From Casuarius casuarius (lineage: Eukaryota; Chordata; Aves; Casuariiformes; Casuariidae), in assembly GCA_003342895.1 (NCBI GenBank), contig PTFA01000549.1, forward strand, positions 1 to 64,000: a stretch of 64,000 nucleotides of DNA. Direction: 5' to 3'. Below, in pieces: positions 1 to 13,800 of this stretch. The position numbers and the translations under genes are program-made. How positions within the stretch are numbered: the stretch's first letter is position 1; every line of letters begins with the position of its first letter. The notes beneath the pieces were generated by a model. That model had not been told where the DNA came from and made no database searches. It worked only from the letters and a program-made list of their open reading frames with translations.

Positions 1-202
1 GTCCGAAGTTGACGTCGCACTGCACGACCTGCCCGACGTGCTCGATGGAAACATCGGGGTAGTCCTCCGCCTGGCACTGGATGTCTCTTGGGTGCCGACA
101 GACTTTCTGTCCGGCGGCCCTGATGTGCTGGTAGGTTTCAAAGTCTCCCTGGCCGGGCCCNGAGGAGGGGAAGTCGACATCGAACCACTCGCTCCAGGAG
201 CA
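1..202 (-). other. CysD module 4, partial (residues 1850-1916)
   Basis: Starts [20 protein letters not shown], then [15 protein letters not shown]; cut by the window edge. Similar to human MUC5AC CysD3. GC content and codon choice (GTC GAC TTC CCC) differ sharply from modules 1-3. Confidence 0.88.
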
Positions 203-1818
203 CTGTTCCGGTTGACAGGAGGTAGTGGAGGGCGTGGTGCTGGGGGTGACGCTGGGTATTGAGGTGGTGGTGGTCGGGACGGTGGTTGTTGGTGTTAGTG
301 TTTCCGGGGTTTTGTGCATTGTTTTGTGTGGTTTTGTCGTGCTTTCTGTTGTAGTTTTTTTATGGATATGGTGTGTTTTTGGTGGCGTCGTTGGTTGAGT
401 AGTCCTTGGCTTATGTGTGTGGATGCTTGGTATTTGTGTTGGTTTTGTTACTCTTGTGGATGTATACGTAGTTGAGGTGCTGGAAATAGTTGATGTTGGT
501 GTTGTTTTTTGTGAAGTTGTATGGGGCACTTTTGTTGAGCATGGTACTGTTCTATTTGTACAGCATTGAAATCTGACCATGTAGTTGTAGCAGATTGGTG
601 GTAACTGGTCTTTATTGTAGCATATCAACCCTTCTTCTGTGTTACATGTGATGTGTTGCTCCAGGAGCTGATATGGTGTGTCAGGGAATCTTACTGCTCT
701 GCATTCCACGGCTTTTCTGTTATTGCAAACTTTGTATCCATGTTTCTCTATGTTCTGAATTGTATCAAACTCTCCATCGTTATATCCAGATCCCGGGTAA
801 CTGACATCATACCACTTTGACCATTCACATTCTTCTTTAATACAAAGAGGAGCTGTTGAAGGGGAAGTGGTGACAGGTGGTGTTTTTTCTGTTGTAGATG
901 TGCTCGTGGTTGTTCTTGTAGCAGTTGAGGGTTTGAATGTTGTGGTAATTGGTGTTGATCTTGTGGTGGATGAAAATGATGTAATTTCTGTAGTTGTAAC
1001 TATTTGTGTAGAAGTTTCAGGTGATGCAGTAGATGTTACTCTTGTTGTTTGGCAGTGGCTGTAGTCATCACAACAGAATACCTTTATTTGATAATTAAGA
1101 CATATACGCAGTACTCCTTTTTGATCCTCATTTCTACAGATAAGTCCATATGTTACATTGCAGTGAACAACCTGGCCAATTTCTTCGATAGAGTTGTGTG
1201 GATATTTCTCTGCTCTACATTGTATTTTTTCAGGGTTTCTGCAAATTGCTTTTCCAGCAGCTCTAATATCATGGTAAGTTTCATAATCTCCCTTGTTGTG
1301 CAAATTTGGGGAATGGACATCATACCATTTGGACCATTTGCACTCAGGTTTGCAAGGTACTATACTGGGTGTTACCTCAGTGGAAGTACTCGTTGTTTCA
1401 AGAGAGGTTTTTGAAGTAGTAGTCGTTATTGTTTCTGGAGTCGTAAGTGTGACTGGTGTAGTACTTTCGTAAGATTTCGTGGTGACAGTTGTGTGAGTAC
1501 ATGGTACAAAAACACAACATAAGATTCTGATTTCGTAATTGTAGCACATTGTTGAAATTTGATCTTTGTTGTAACATATAAGTCCAGCTGTTTTACTGCA
1601 TTCTAGTTTTTGGCCAAGTTCTTTCAGTGGTATGTTAGGAAATTTCTCTGCTCTGCATTCAACAGCCTTTGGAGCTTTACAGACTTCATAACCTTTAGCT
1701 CTCAAATCATCAAATGTTTCAAAATCTCCACCATCGTAGCCAGGCATTCGTTGATTCCCATCATACCATTCTGACCAGTCACAGACTTCATGAACACATA
1801 CTGATGTAGTTGGTGACA
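1..1818 (-). CDS. MUC5AC: MUC5AC exon 30: large central mucin exon (partial)
   Basis: Acceptor at 1819-1820 (ttacccacag); open for 606 codons (residues 1311-1916) to the left edge with no donor used. Alternates four cysteine-rich CysD modules with three Thr-rich linkers of 57, 80 and 119 codons. Each CysD starts with a Cys plus a WxxW motif (WSEW, WSKW, WSKW, WSEW), a C-mannosylation pattern typical of the module. The N at 161 falls in the third base of a TCN serine codon, so it does not affect the protein. Mammalian orthologues have one giant central exon in this place. Confidence 0.93.
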
Positions 1819-4800
1819 CTGTGGGTAAAATAGAAAAAGATAATCAATATACCTTAAAAATAAATTCCTGTAGATAGTCTCTCTTTCTGTATATTAAATG
1901 GACTGAACGTTTTTCTACGGTCATTTGCTTGCATTATGAGCCTATAGCACATCAGCTTAGTTTGCTTATAATTTAATATGAACCAGAACAGACAATTCAT
2001 CAGCTAGCATTTTGTCTTAATGACATGCTTGGAACTGTCAATTTAAAGAGAATGCCAGTTATCTCTTACCAAGTGCTGAAATGAAACTCAGGGACCAAAG
2101 AGTAAAAAAATAACTCTTTAACATAAATGTGCATAATTTATGCAGTTAGCAAAAAAGAAAAAAGATAAAAAACCCAAATCTTATATTTTTTGCATTTTAC
2201 TCAGTGTTATTGATCGGTTTGTATCTTGCATCTATATTTATTAGTTCCTCCTGATTGTCAAAGCTGTGATTCAAACCCAGTGGAAAGGATAGCATTTAGT
2301 TCCCCAGTCTATGTGTGAGGATTCATAGGTATTTTTTTTCTTTTTTCCCAGATGAACTGACTCCTCATGAAATGCTGCATTTGCTCCTCCATTTGAAGTT
2401 CAGGATGACTGATGAAGCATTATTAGCATCCCTAGGCTGCCACATTGCATATTAGCTCTGGTCTTAAGAAACCATTTCCTGGCTGGAGAGCAGTCCATGA
2501 ACTTTTGCTTATTCAATCCAGGTGAAGTCTCATTGTGAAATGGCTGGAAAAAAGCTGCTAATGAATTCCAGCTGTGCTGATGGCTTCTGTGATCTCAGAA
2601 CTTGCAGTTCTAAATTTTATACTAAACGTGTTTCATTAAACATCACGTGGTCATAGTAAGTAGACATTATCTACCTAAAGAATGCTGAACAGGAATTCTA
2701 GAAATGGTAGTTTCAATATATGAATACCAATATCTGAGCAATCCACTTACTACTGTAATTACAAATACCATGAACCCTACCAGCAATTTTAAAGAAATCA
2801 ATCATTTTGTAATTTAATGGGAAAAATAATGAATGATTTATTCTTTCCATAAAGATTATTTCAGTCACTACCAAGAGAAATTTTAATAGAAATGGTATAG
2901 AAATAGTTACAATTACATATGGAAAATCTGATACAGTTTTCTTATCATTTGCTATGAAAATAAGCAAAAGAATAGTATGAAAGCAGTGTGCACTCGTTTC
3001 CAATTTGGTGTTTCAGAAGTGGTTTTATTTTTTGTGTCAGTATCAGTTTGATTAACAAATGCTGACTGAAACCAAATGCTAATAAGAAATGACACTGACT
3101 GTTATGTATTTTGAGGTTGTGTTAATTCGTTTAGGTTATAAGCATGGGCAAGGTTTAGTATCTACATTTTACTCACTAAAGAATAGAATAAGCTCACATG
3201 GGCAGCAGAGGATGTACCTGTGTGAGTAGTGGCAGGTGGTGTAGTGCTGAAGTGAAATGGTGTTGATGTGGGCGATGTTGTGATCGGACATTCATAGATA
3301 TGCCTTTCAATTGTCCCATTGGGACCACAGGTTGCAACAATACATCCTCCTGTGCCATCCGTAGTATTGTAGATCACATCTTTATAGTTATATATCTGTC
3401 CCTCATAAATGCAGTGGCATGCTGTAAATCAAAAGAGAATGTTGTCAGTAGGTACCTGAAACATAGATCAGAGAGCTTCAAATGCATCCTATTCAGATAA
3501 AAACAACTTTGTCAACCTACCATATGCATCATATTTGCAATTTTTGCCACTAGTTGTGCATTCACTGGAAAAGAAAAAAGGAAACAATGAGTATAGATAT
3601 ATTGGTTAATGACATCATTTTACTGTTTTAATTTTTCTGTTGATCCTTTGCTATTCATTGTATGTTTAAATGTAGAAAATCTTTTTTTCTATCTTTCTCT
3701 GCTTCAAGGTATCCAGTTCCACTGTACAAATTCAAGTTAGGTAGGATCACTCAAGTTTTCAGGCAAGAAACGCAATTCTTATATGCCAGCATACTTAGCT
3801 TGAGGTATCCTTAATGCTGCTTTTGGAGGCTGGAAAAGATGGGGAGGGGTGATTTGAAGCATTCTCATCTCTTGGATAAGTTCACTTATCCCCTTGAAGG
3901 GAAAGTGCAGTAAATGTAGCATTTGAGAAAGGATCATTGTATTGCTGATGTTGAGGTTGTCCCATAGAGAATTTCCCCCAGATTTCCAACAAATCACCTG
4001 TGAGAATGTAGTCTGTTTTTAATGGGGATTTATCTGTTATTTATTAAGAACTGATTCCCGATACCTTTATTTACAGTGACTAAGGGCATCCGTACACTGA
4101 ATAAACTTCAGTGAATACAGATATGTATTTAACAGGTTAGGTTTAGTGCCATTAATTGGATAGATGATGCAGGGCAAAGCTGTCTATGAACTGCAATACC
4201 TGCTATGGAAGTTGCGTAAACGCTCAGAAAGGCTTAGTGCTAAGCTCCTTGCTAACTCTGGCTGCACTGCTTGCAGTATTCAGTGTAGCTACTTTAAATA
4301 TATCTCAGGACATGAGTTAACTGTTTCTAACTTTGTGCTACTTGATAGAAGGCTTATCAGCATTTGTCCCAACATATATAGCTATATTCATCAATTCTGA
4401 CAGAACATGTAGGAATACTTGCTGACTGTAGCAAATACATAAGTACCAGTAGAATAACAGAAACTAGCTCTGAACAACCAAGATTAATTGTTTACTGAGT
4501 TCTAAATAATTTCACATAACGATTTTAGGGATAACTTGATAAAAGTTCTCTGACAATTGCTGTAATTATTATTATTAATTTATTCTTACTTAATTTAATA
4601 ATAATTTTAAATTATTTCTGTGAGAGTACAGAATGAGTACTAAATTAATCTCTACAGTAAAATGTTTCACCATGCCATCATTTCACTTCCTGGAAACAGA
4701 AGAAAATTAGACATTAATTAATAGCCTATGGCTGGCCTAGTTCCTGTTAGCAAACAAAAAATTTAATGCATGATGAGTTATGTTCCAATCACAACTTTAA

Positions 4801-7800
4801 ACTCATTCTTTAAAAATCTTTACTAGTCCTACCATGATTTACAATTCTCCTTTGAAGGCATCTGCATTCCTGGCTTGTAACGTTTTCCATTAACATCGTA
4901 ACAACCACAATATGAAACACAGGTCATGGTTTCTTCGTCAAAATACAGTTTATTGTTTGGACAATGTGGATAGCAGCCTGAAAAAAGATGGGAGTTATGT
5001 TAACACTAGGCCTTTCACATGTAGAAGTAACTCTACACTCTGCCAATATCTTTTCTCCCCAAATGATTCCTTTTGGTGAGAGGAATTTCACCCTCTGTTA
5101 TTGCTATTCCATCAATTGCACCTTGAGCTTTGGAGTGTTTTTCCTCATATTCATTCCAAACCAGTTCATGATCCATTAGGGAATTACATACTAATTAGAA
5201 AATCTCCTCTTGCAATTTCTAGTATAAACATTTCATATATTAAGTAATATGAATTTTGTTCATCATATTCCATTTTATCTTTTTATAAGAAGAATGAGAT
5301 ATGCATAATCTTTACCTTCCAAACCTCTCAGCTCATGAAGGCATTTCCCACTTGGGTTGCTGCAGGTCTTCATACAGGGGGCTCCGCATGGCTTGTAATG
5401 CCATTCACATTCCCCTTGTGGATTGTAGTAATCACAGAACAGAGCTAGAGGAATGAGAAATGGCAGAAAGGTACATTTGATTTTTTTGCCCTGAGGTCCT
5501 TCATTGCTATAATTTTGCTGGGTAAAAATCCCATGTCATTAGCATAATCATGCAAGAGGTGAACAGTATGTCTTATTTCTAATTTAATATGATTATCATA
5601 CTTTTACCATCCTTTGAGACCAATAAGGTTATAAAGCATCGAACAGAGCTACACATAAAGCATTAAAAATCAATTAATTAAAGCACTGATTTTAGCTAAT
5701 ATACACTAATATTTGTAAATAAACATTCCTGTATATTAACTAAAATTCGATATAGACAGCTGAGAGTACAACATAATATTATAATTTACCATTAGTGCAT
5801 CATGATCAACAAGAAAATAGTACATTAACAGCACCACTGATAGAATTACTAGTGTATGGTTTCATTTTAGTAAGATAAATTGGCTTCCACTGATATACCC
5901 AACTTGCTTTGTGTTACTTTGCTGCATTTAGAAAATAGCAATGGCTCTTGCAAACACTATTTTATCCTCCTTTCTTTCTTCTTCCTACTTGTTTTCCTTT
6001 TTGATATATGTTTTCTTTCTCTCTGGCCCCCTTCAGAAAGTAGCGTGGTGAGACTCACGACAAATGGATGGGGTTCGCCATGAGATGCAGATGTCCAACT
6101 CATTGCATGCTTGAGCATAGGCAGCTACCGCTGTACAGAAGCATTCACAGTCTCCTCCAGTGTCACAGGCACAAGCATCATTCACACATGCTTGGTAATA
6201 TTCATTTGGTTCAACCTGTTGGAGAAAACATCTGAGTTTTATTTCATGCACTTGTCCTCACCTAAAATAATCAAGTAAAATATTTTGAATTGACAACTCT
6301 GTATATATAGGAAAGAAAGGTGAGAAATGAAGAAACTGTGAGGATGTTTTGAAAAATCAACTGAAAGCTGTAGAATACAACTATTAATAATAAGTCATAA
6401 CCCTAAGAGCTATCTGATGTTAAAGACACTTTCACAGAAATAAATGTTACTTTAGTAGATTCTAGCACACAGTCATAGATATAAGGCAGCTGTTTTAGTA
6501 GAAAATGGTGCCATTAAAAATTAAAGGTGCCCTGAGATTTATCTGTGATTGTCCCTTCTAAAAAGAAGTGATCTGATAATATTTCTTCCACTATTAATTT
6601 CTTAGGTGTACTAGTTTATATCACAGCTGAGGAAGTGCAGGTGGATATCTATCATTTCTATGTAGTCTCCCTGGAACTTGTTATAGCTTCACTTTGTCAA
6701 GTATGTGCTAATCTAACTCCTAGTGTATTACATGGCTATCCCACCTAAAAACTAATGTAAGCTCTGGCTCAAGAGTATTTCAGAGTGAAGATTTGTCATA
6801 CCTGTGAGTGACAACTCGCAAAAACTTCACTGGTGATGATGCTGCATTGCTTCTGTGCCCAAGAGCTCCTGTAAGGGTTCGCAGCACAGGGATCCTTGGT
6901 ACGATTAGCGTTTGGGCAAGTGGAAGACACTTTCCAGCTGTTGCCAAACTCCAGCACATTCCCTACCACTGACTGACTGCGAGTAGTGAAATCGTTGTTC
7001 CCATTGCCATCATAGTTTCCACAGAGGCCACAGACATGTCCCTGCATGGGTGTAAACACAAAAGGATGGAGATCAGTAAGGTGTAGTTTCTCAGTAGCTG
7101 TGAGTAACAGACCTCAGGATGAATCTTATTTAAGCTGTAAGATGGTCTCTTTAGTAACAGTCTTGGACAGCCTCATAAAATGTGTTTCATGAAGAGGTAG
7201 GTGCCTCCAACTTGTTAGAAAAGATAGGGAAAGAAGCAGAGTAGACTCTTTTTTTTTGTTGTTAGTAGTGAGCTAATTAGTTTTATCCAATTCTGAACAT
7301 ACCTCTTTGCTGATGGCTTTCCATGAAGAAAGCGACTCATGTAGCTGTAGTTATGCAGTTGCTGAATAACATAATTTATGGAAAATGTATAGTACAGAAT
7401 CTAAGTCAATACTACAAGGATAATAATATGCAGTTGCCTTTCTTTCAGTCTTCCAGTTGTAGCCTAACTTTCCGTTTTTTTCCTTTGAGACATAACATGC
7501 AAATGAGTCAGAAAAAGTTGGCTCCAGGTTTTGGCTTTTAACATGTACCTTAAAGCTGGGGCTAAGCTTGATGAATATACTGGTTTTCTTGTCCCACATG
7601 AGTATCAGGCCAACATTAGTGTCAACCACCATGTAGATGCCCATGGAACGGATTTGGAATGGCATTTCTCCTCCAGGTGTCCTCTGGATGACATCAGAGT
7701 GTCCATCACTGAGCACCAATTCATAGTTCTGGGACAGAAACAGAAAAAGTCAGAAGCCAATTGAAAAAGTCAGCTGTTGTATCCGGTTTTATATATTGGC

Positions 7801-10800
7801 AGTAGCTATTGTTGAAATAACAATTCTATTACTATCAAAGTGATTCCATTCAATGACCTCATTTTAGCAATTTCACTGTAGAATTCCCACCTTTGTTTTC
7901 TATAGCAGTAAGCAGAATTGTTGGCAGTGAGCAAGGAAGTATAATAACATTTTCAGTGTCTTCGTGGACACTTTTGCAATGCAATCTATCTGGAGAGGCT
8001 ATTCCATCATTCCAGCACAGAAGGCCCTGGGCACAACTTATTAAAGAAAATACTTACCTCCAGAAAAACTTTAATAGACTTAGAGCAGGTGGTTCCTGTA
8101 GTACCACATGGAATGTTCTCAGTGATCACTCTGAAGGTTCCCTGATTCAAACTTTTTTTACCACAGTAGTTCTGAAAAAGGGAATGATATTCAGTGTTAA
8201 TGATGCTAGATCTGGAAATGGGAATAATATTCGATGTTAACGAAGCTAGGTCATCATATGCAAAATATTTCAGCAGTGCAAAATCCTGGGAAGGACTCTG
8301 TTACCTGGACCAGAACATATTCACAGTCTCCTTCAAAATTGAAACGTTTGCCATCGAAGGTTGTATAATGTCCATCTCCATAAACAGAACAGGTTTCTAG
8401 GCAAGGTTCTTCGGAGCATTGCCATTTTCTGTTTCTACATGTGCTACACGAGACAAAAAGCACCCCAAATGTTAGAAACAAATATATACACTATATATAT
8501 ACATTTCTGCATGCACATTCATTGGTGTTTAAAATGTAACCTCTATAATGAAAAAGTAAAGTTTGCTTGTTCTCAGAAGAAACATAGCATAGCTCCAGAG
8601 CCTTTGGGATGTACACAAAGACTGTGTTACTTCATTATATCATGAATCATTTGAGTTAGAAAAGATTTTAAATCTTTCATGTTTCAGAATCTTGTTGAAT
8701 GTATTGAAATGTAGGGATTGCCTATAACTTGAGAGGAAAAATGTTTTATTGACTATCTCTAATGAATATGAGAGCATCCAAAACATGTTGTTCTTCTGAT
8801 CACTTGCAATTTCTGTGCTGTGAGGCACTGTAAAAAAACAAAAAGTTTGCTTCTTAGTTACTAAGTGGAGCATCTTATATAGGATTCCATTGTCAATCAT
8901 AAATCTTGATACTACTAGAGTGAAAAACTGTAATTCACCTAAAGCTTAAACTGTCCCCTTTCAGATGCTTGAAAATAGTATTTTTCAATATGCTTTTACC
9001 AGTTGTTGCAGCCAACCCTGATTGATTCTCCTGGACGGTAGGAATCCCCATTGTGAACACATGGACAGTCCTCTGCAGCTATACATCCACCTTCGCCATC
9101 CAGCACTTGATTACCAGGACATACACAGCCAGAGACACACTGCGTTCTGTACTGTAAGGACCATGCAGAAAACACAACTTGATATAGTGCCCTGATGGAA
9201 GAGTCCGTCTACAGCTGGTAAGTGGAGGAGAAATCTACTTTAATATGCTTTTAACTGGGTATAAAGAGTCTGTACTTACGCATCCCACGTCCAGAGTCTG
9301 ACAGCTCTTCTGGCACTCAGCTCCTATCATGTCTGAAGTGGTGTTGCCACAGTCAATATAGAACATGGGAGGTGTACAGACTGGAAGAGAGAAAAGCCAC
9401 GAGAAATGTGAGATCAGACATGTATTTATACCTTTGTGTTTATTTAATGCAGAAAAACACTTAGACTCCTTTGTGAGGTGCGCCTTATTAGGACGCGTTT
9501 GACCAGAAAGAGGAACTGAATGTTGTTTTGTAGTGATGCTCATCTTTTTTTATGCTTTTTTTGGATTGCCATGGAAATTAATGTTTAGTTAGCTTCATGC
9601 AAGTCTTCATTTCAGCAAAAAACCCCAAACCAAAGGCTGGCTTTCAGTACTTTTATATAAAATATGGAAGTTCTTCTCTTCATATTCAGTATTTTAAGCA
9701 GTGACCAAATGTTCTTTTCACCTGGATAACCCTGTTAGAACTTGTTTCTGCCATCTGAAAATAAACCAAGTGGTTCTTTATGTTTTTGAAATGTCCTCTA
9801 TGTTACAAAGGTCATCAGTTCATTTTCTTGATTGATTTCAGACTTGGACAATTTGCATCACTATGACAAAAGAGAGCAAACTGAAAAGTGAGAATATGGA
9901 AAGGGAGAATTAAAGAACATCTTAAATGGTATGTTACCTGGTTCTGGTTTTTCTCCAGTGCAGCTCAGCTTTCCATGGATGCAAGTGCTATAAGGAAACA
10001 GAAGGGAATTATATTTGCTTCTCTTGTTAGGTTTCAGTTTGTTTCCTGAGGAATTTGAACTACTGAAAAATCACCACATGATAAAACAGAGAAGCCATGT
10101 CCTTTAGCAGAATTGTTTGTGCTATTTACACATATTTTGTGTTAGAGCTGTCCAAAATACAAATATGTTTTATATAAGGACATGTTTGCTCAATCCATTT
10201 GCCTGATTAAAAATTGTCCTTTAGAATATTCCAGATTCCACTCATGCTGTTAATTCTAATGGGATTATCAAACTTGTGGCATCTGCCCCTATGGAAGAAG
10301 TCTTTTAAGGTCAGGGTTAAGAAAAGTATGGTTTGTTGGATTACTGCACTAGTCTAAATGCAGTCTTACAAACACAGATCGCACTAACAATTTTCAAGGA
10401 TTTGTGATTTTTCATGTTGAAATTGTTAGGGAGAGAAACTCTTTGGATTTGGATAGATTGCACCTGGTACACATGGTTTCACAATTGCCCATATCCATCT
10501 CAGTCTATTGTTTACAAATCTCTTACCATACAACACCACTATCATGAACAACTTCCCCAGAAGGTAGAGAGGTTCCTTTGTAGTAACAAGGACAGCTAGA
10601 AGCAGGCACGCATTTGCCACTTTCATCCATGTAAGTTCCATCAACGCAGGTGCAGCCATCAACTGGGACAAACTTGATGTTGCATGTGACATCAGGCTCA
10701 CTCAGAGACCGGCAAGTGGGTTGACAGGAATCAACATTGTAAGTGTACTCCAAGGTTTTGGGACATGAGGTGGTATATTTTTCTTGAGAGAGTAAAATAA

Positions 10801-13800
10801 GGTGAGTTACATTTGTATTCTATTTAATAATCAATGTAGGTAAAAATGCAATATTTGAGGTAAAGTGCATATGATAAAAATAGCACTATGTGTACGTACA
10901 TTTGAAAGAGATGGCCACATGCTTTGCTGATGTCCTCAATAGTATAATTTAAATATTTTTATACTTCTAGAACAAAATTTACCCCTACACTTTTAAGTGC
11001 CATAAATACGACTGTTTTTTCTAGGTCAAGGAAAAGAAGTTAAATTATATTAACATATACAGTATAGTTTTTCTTTATGCTTATTTTCCTTCTTCCACAA
11101 AAATATTTATTGTAAAAGTAAATTGAGAGATATCCTACTTATTTTATTCCTATCGCTATAGTTAAAACAGAATGTAACACAATTTAGTGTGGGAATCCTA
11201 TATATCCTGAAAGATAGTCTGTGGGACCTTCTGGATGATCACTTTGAAGAGACAAAGGAATGTGGAACTTACTGCAGACATTGCTCCTCCATCCGGTGAG
11301 GAGAACTCCTTTAGCAGCGCAGGCCCTGACGTAGCTTGAAAGAGCAGCGCACATGCAGTCCTCGCTTTTCTCACAGTTGCATGTGTCAAATATACAGTTC
11401 TAGGGACACAGGATGACATATGATCACCAGATAATCATCTCAAAGTAATGTCTCTTTATAATTTTTAGACTGTCTAATTTGCTAGCACTAAAAGCAGCAC
11501 AATCCATATACGTAAGCAAACATATGCCTGTTTTTCACTTAAAAATTGCCTGCAGGCCCTGCAGAGAAGATTCCTTGCAAGGAGGGATAGCAGTTAGAGG
11601 CCCACAATTCCAGTTTATTTTTCCTTCTTGATGTTTTTTTTACCTTTTTAGGGGGTGGTATGTTTTCCGGTTACTTTCAGTTTGTAACCACAATGGCATA
11701 TATACATAGTGGAACATTAGAGGGTCGTTGATGCCACCTGACTTTTAGCACTTCAGATAGGAGGTTAGACTCTCTACATTAGAGGAATGAAGAAAACAAG
11801 AGTATACTTAATCTGAATCTGTTGCTATGCCAGGCAAGGTCACTGTAATGTCATTGGAGAAGATGTTTGTTGAACATATTCTTACAGATTTCAAGTGATA
11901 AGGAGGCTTCATGAAGTTCCCAGTCTGTTCCAGAGCTTCATCACCTTGAACTCATGGAACATTTTTGTTCACATCTTATCTAAATCTGTTTGCTGCTTTT
12001 TACATGCATTTCTTGTCTTGACTTTGGATATGTGCAAATGTAGGTGCATCCTGAGAGGAGATCAGAGCAACTAAGCAAAGTACTAGTTAAGCTCCTGACT
12101 AAAGCTTTCATTATGTCTCTCAGGAGGAGCTGCTTCTGTACTTTAACCTGATAGAGAGTCCAAGCTCCTAGCTTAGACATTTAGATTAGTGCCTAAAATT
12201 ATGGGCAGCAGGACTATCCTGTAAGTTTATCCACCTGGGAATGGAAAGAAAGATAACTTTGCAAAGGACTAAGTATTATGGTGTGTAGATAAAAATGAAC
12301 TGTTGGCTAGAAAAGGACTATCATGAATACATTATTTCAAACAAGCCCTCCCAATTGGCAAGTTATTCCTCAGGTGTTCGTATCAGGAATCTGAGTCTCA
12401 TTCTTTTAAACAGGAACAAGTTATGAGCCAAGTACCTTCTGATAAACTTCTGGATTCACTGTTGAATGACATTCAGCAAAAGGTCCCGTGGTATCAGAGA
12501 GCAGTCCACACCAGTGCTGAGCATACTGGTCTGTGAATTTAGAACATGTTTAAGAATTTCTATTGTGCTTCATTGTCTAAACTATTTTCTCATTGTAACT
12601 GTACTTCATGCAGGGAAATTGCAGAAACTTAATTTTAAAGTAGAATTCAGCTCTACATTTCCTGAAACAAGAGCAGTCTTCTGCTTCTTCTCTACAGAAA
12701 TATGAACTTTTAATAAACTGAATCCAGTTAATTCATGGTGCTTGTCATGGAATAAACTAAACATCCGTAGCTGCATTTTGAAAAAGAAGATTCCCGTTGT
12801 GCATTAAAAATGCACTAGCTCAGCCTAGAAGCCAGAAGGGTGGCTTGTGGATGCTCAGAAGGTTGGTATTTCATTGGCTGAAATAAAACCTTAGAGCTAT
12901 GAACTGATGCATTATAAGTGTGGTTCACAGCTTGGCAGTGGAAAGATTACACTGGGTCCAACCTTCAGTGGGCCCATACACAGCTTCTCTTCTGTATGAC
13001 ACTCAGTGATTTCCAGGAATGGATCCCTTGTATGCTGTATGGTTCCAATTCCTCTTAAGTAAATTGGCAAAAACAACACTTGTTTTCTTAAACCAAAGGA
13101 GCATTTTTGAAGATCCCAAATCATATACTAGACCTAAGAATTATTATTTATTAACTGAACACTTCTAGTGTCTTCTGAGGAAAACAGTGTGTTTGAAATG
13201 GTCCACTGTTATTTCAGCTTAAATGCTTAGCTGTTGATCAGCTTGTTTCCTCTTTCCATCTTAAAAGAGAACAGGAGAGGTTACCATACGCTGAGCTTAC
13301 CATTTTCTATGCTGAGGGTACAGGGGTTCTCAAAGGTGATTTTGGCATCAGGACAATCAGCCCGAGTTTTCCACGTGTTGCCATAGGCAGCTGAAGTACC
13401 CTCTATTACACCACTAGTTGTTTTGAAGTCATCTGTCTGGACATCATTGAAGTTTCCACAGAGACCTAAAAGGAAGTGGAAGGGCTGTGAAAGTCTCCAA
13501 CAGGATCAAGCATAGTGAGAAGGCAGTTGTTACCATAAGGTCACTTACCACAGGTCTGCCCTTTATGTGACGGGTCTAAGTTTATAAAAAGTTGCATGAT
13601 GGGCACAAGCTGAATCTCTAGCTGAAGACCAAAGGTTGTTTGTAAAATGAGGAAGAAAGATGATGCCCTGAAGAGGGTAACATTTGCTAGGAACGAAAAA
13701 TACAACAGATATAATTTCATATAGATAAACCCTATTACTTTAAGAATCAGAGATTAAATTCTATTTGAGTTCCTTGGGCTTGCTGCAGTGTAACCAAAGG

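Noticed and set aside
161..161. Ambiguous base possibly disrupting CysD4
   Set aside because: It is the third base of a TCN codon on the minus strand, serine whatever the base.
867..1414. Plus-strand open frames opposite the large mucin exon
   Set aside because: They mirror the minus-strand Thr-rich and CysD frame, which has clear protein homology; Val-rich antisense frames are expected opposite Thr (ACN) codons.
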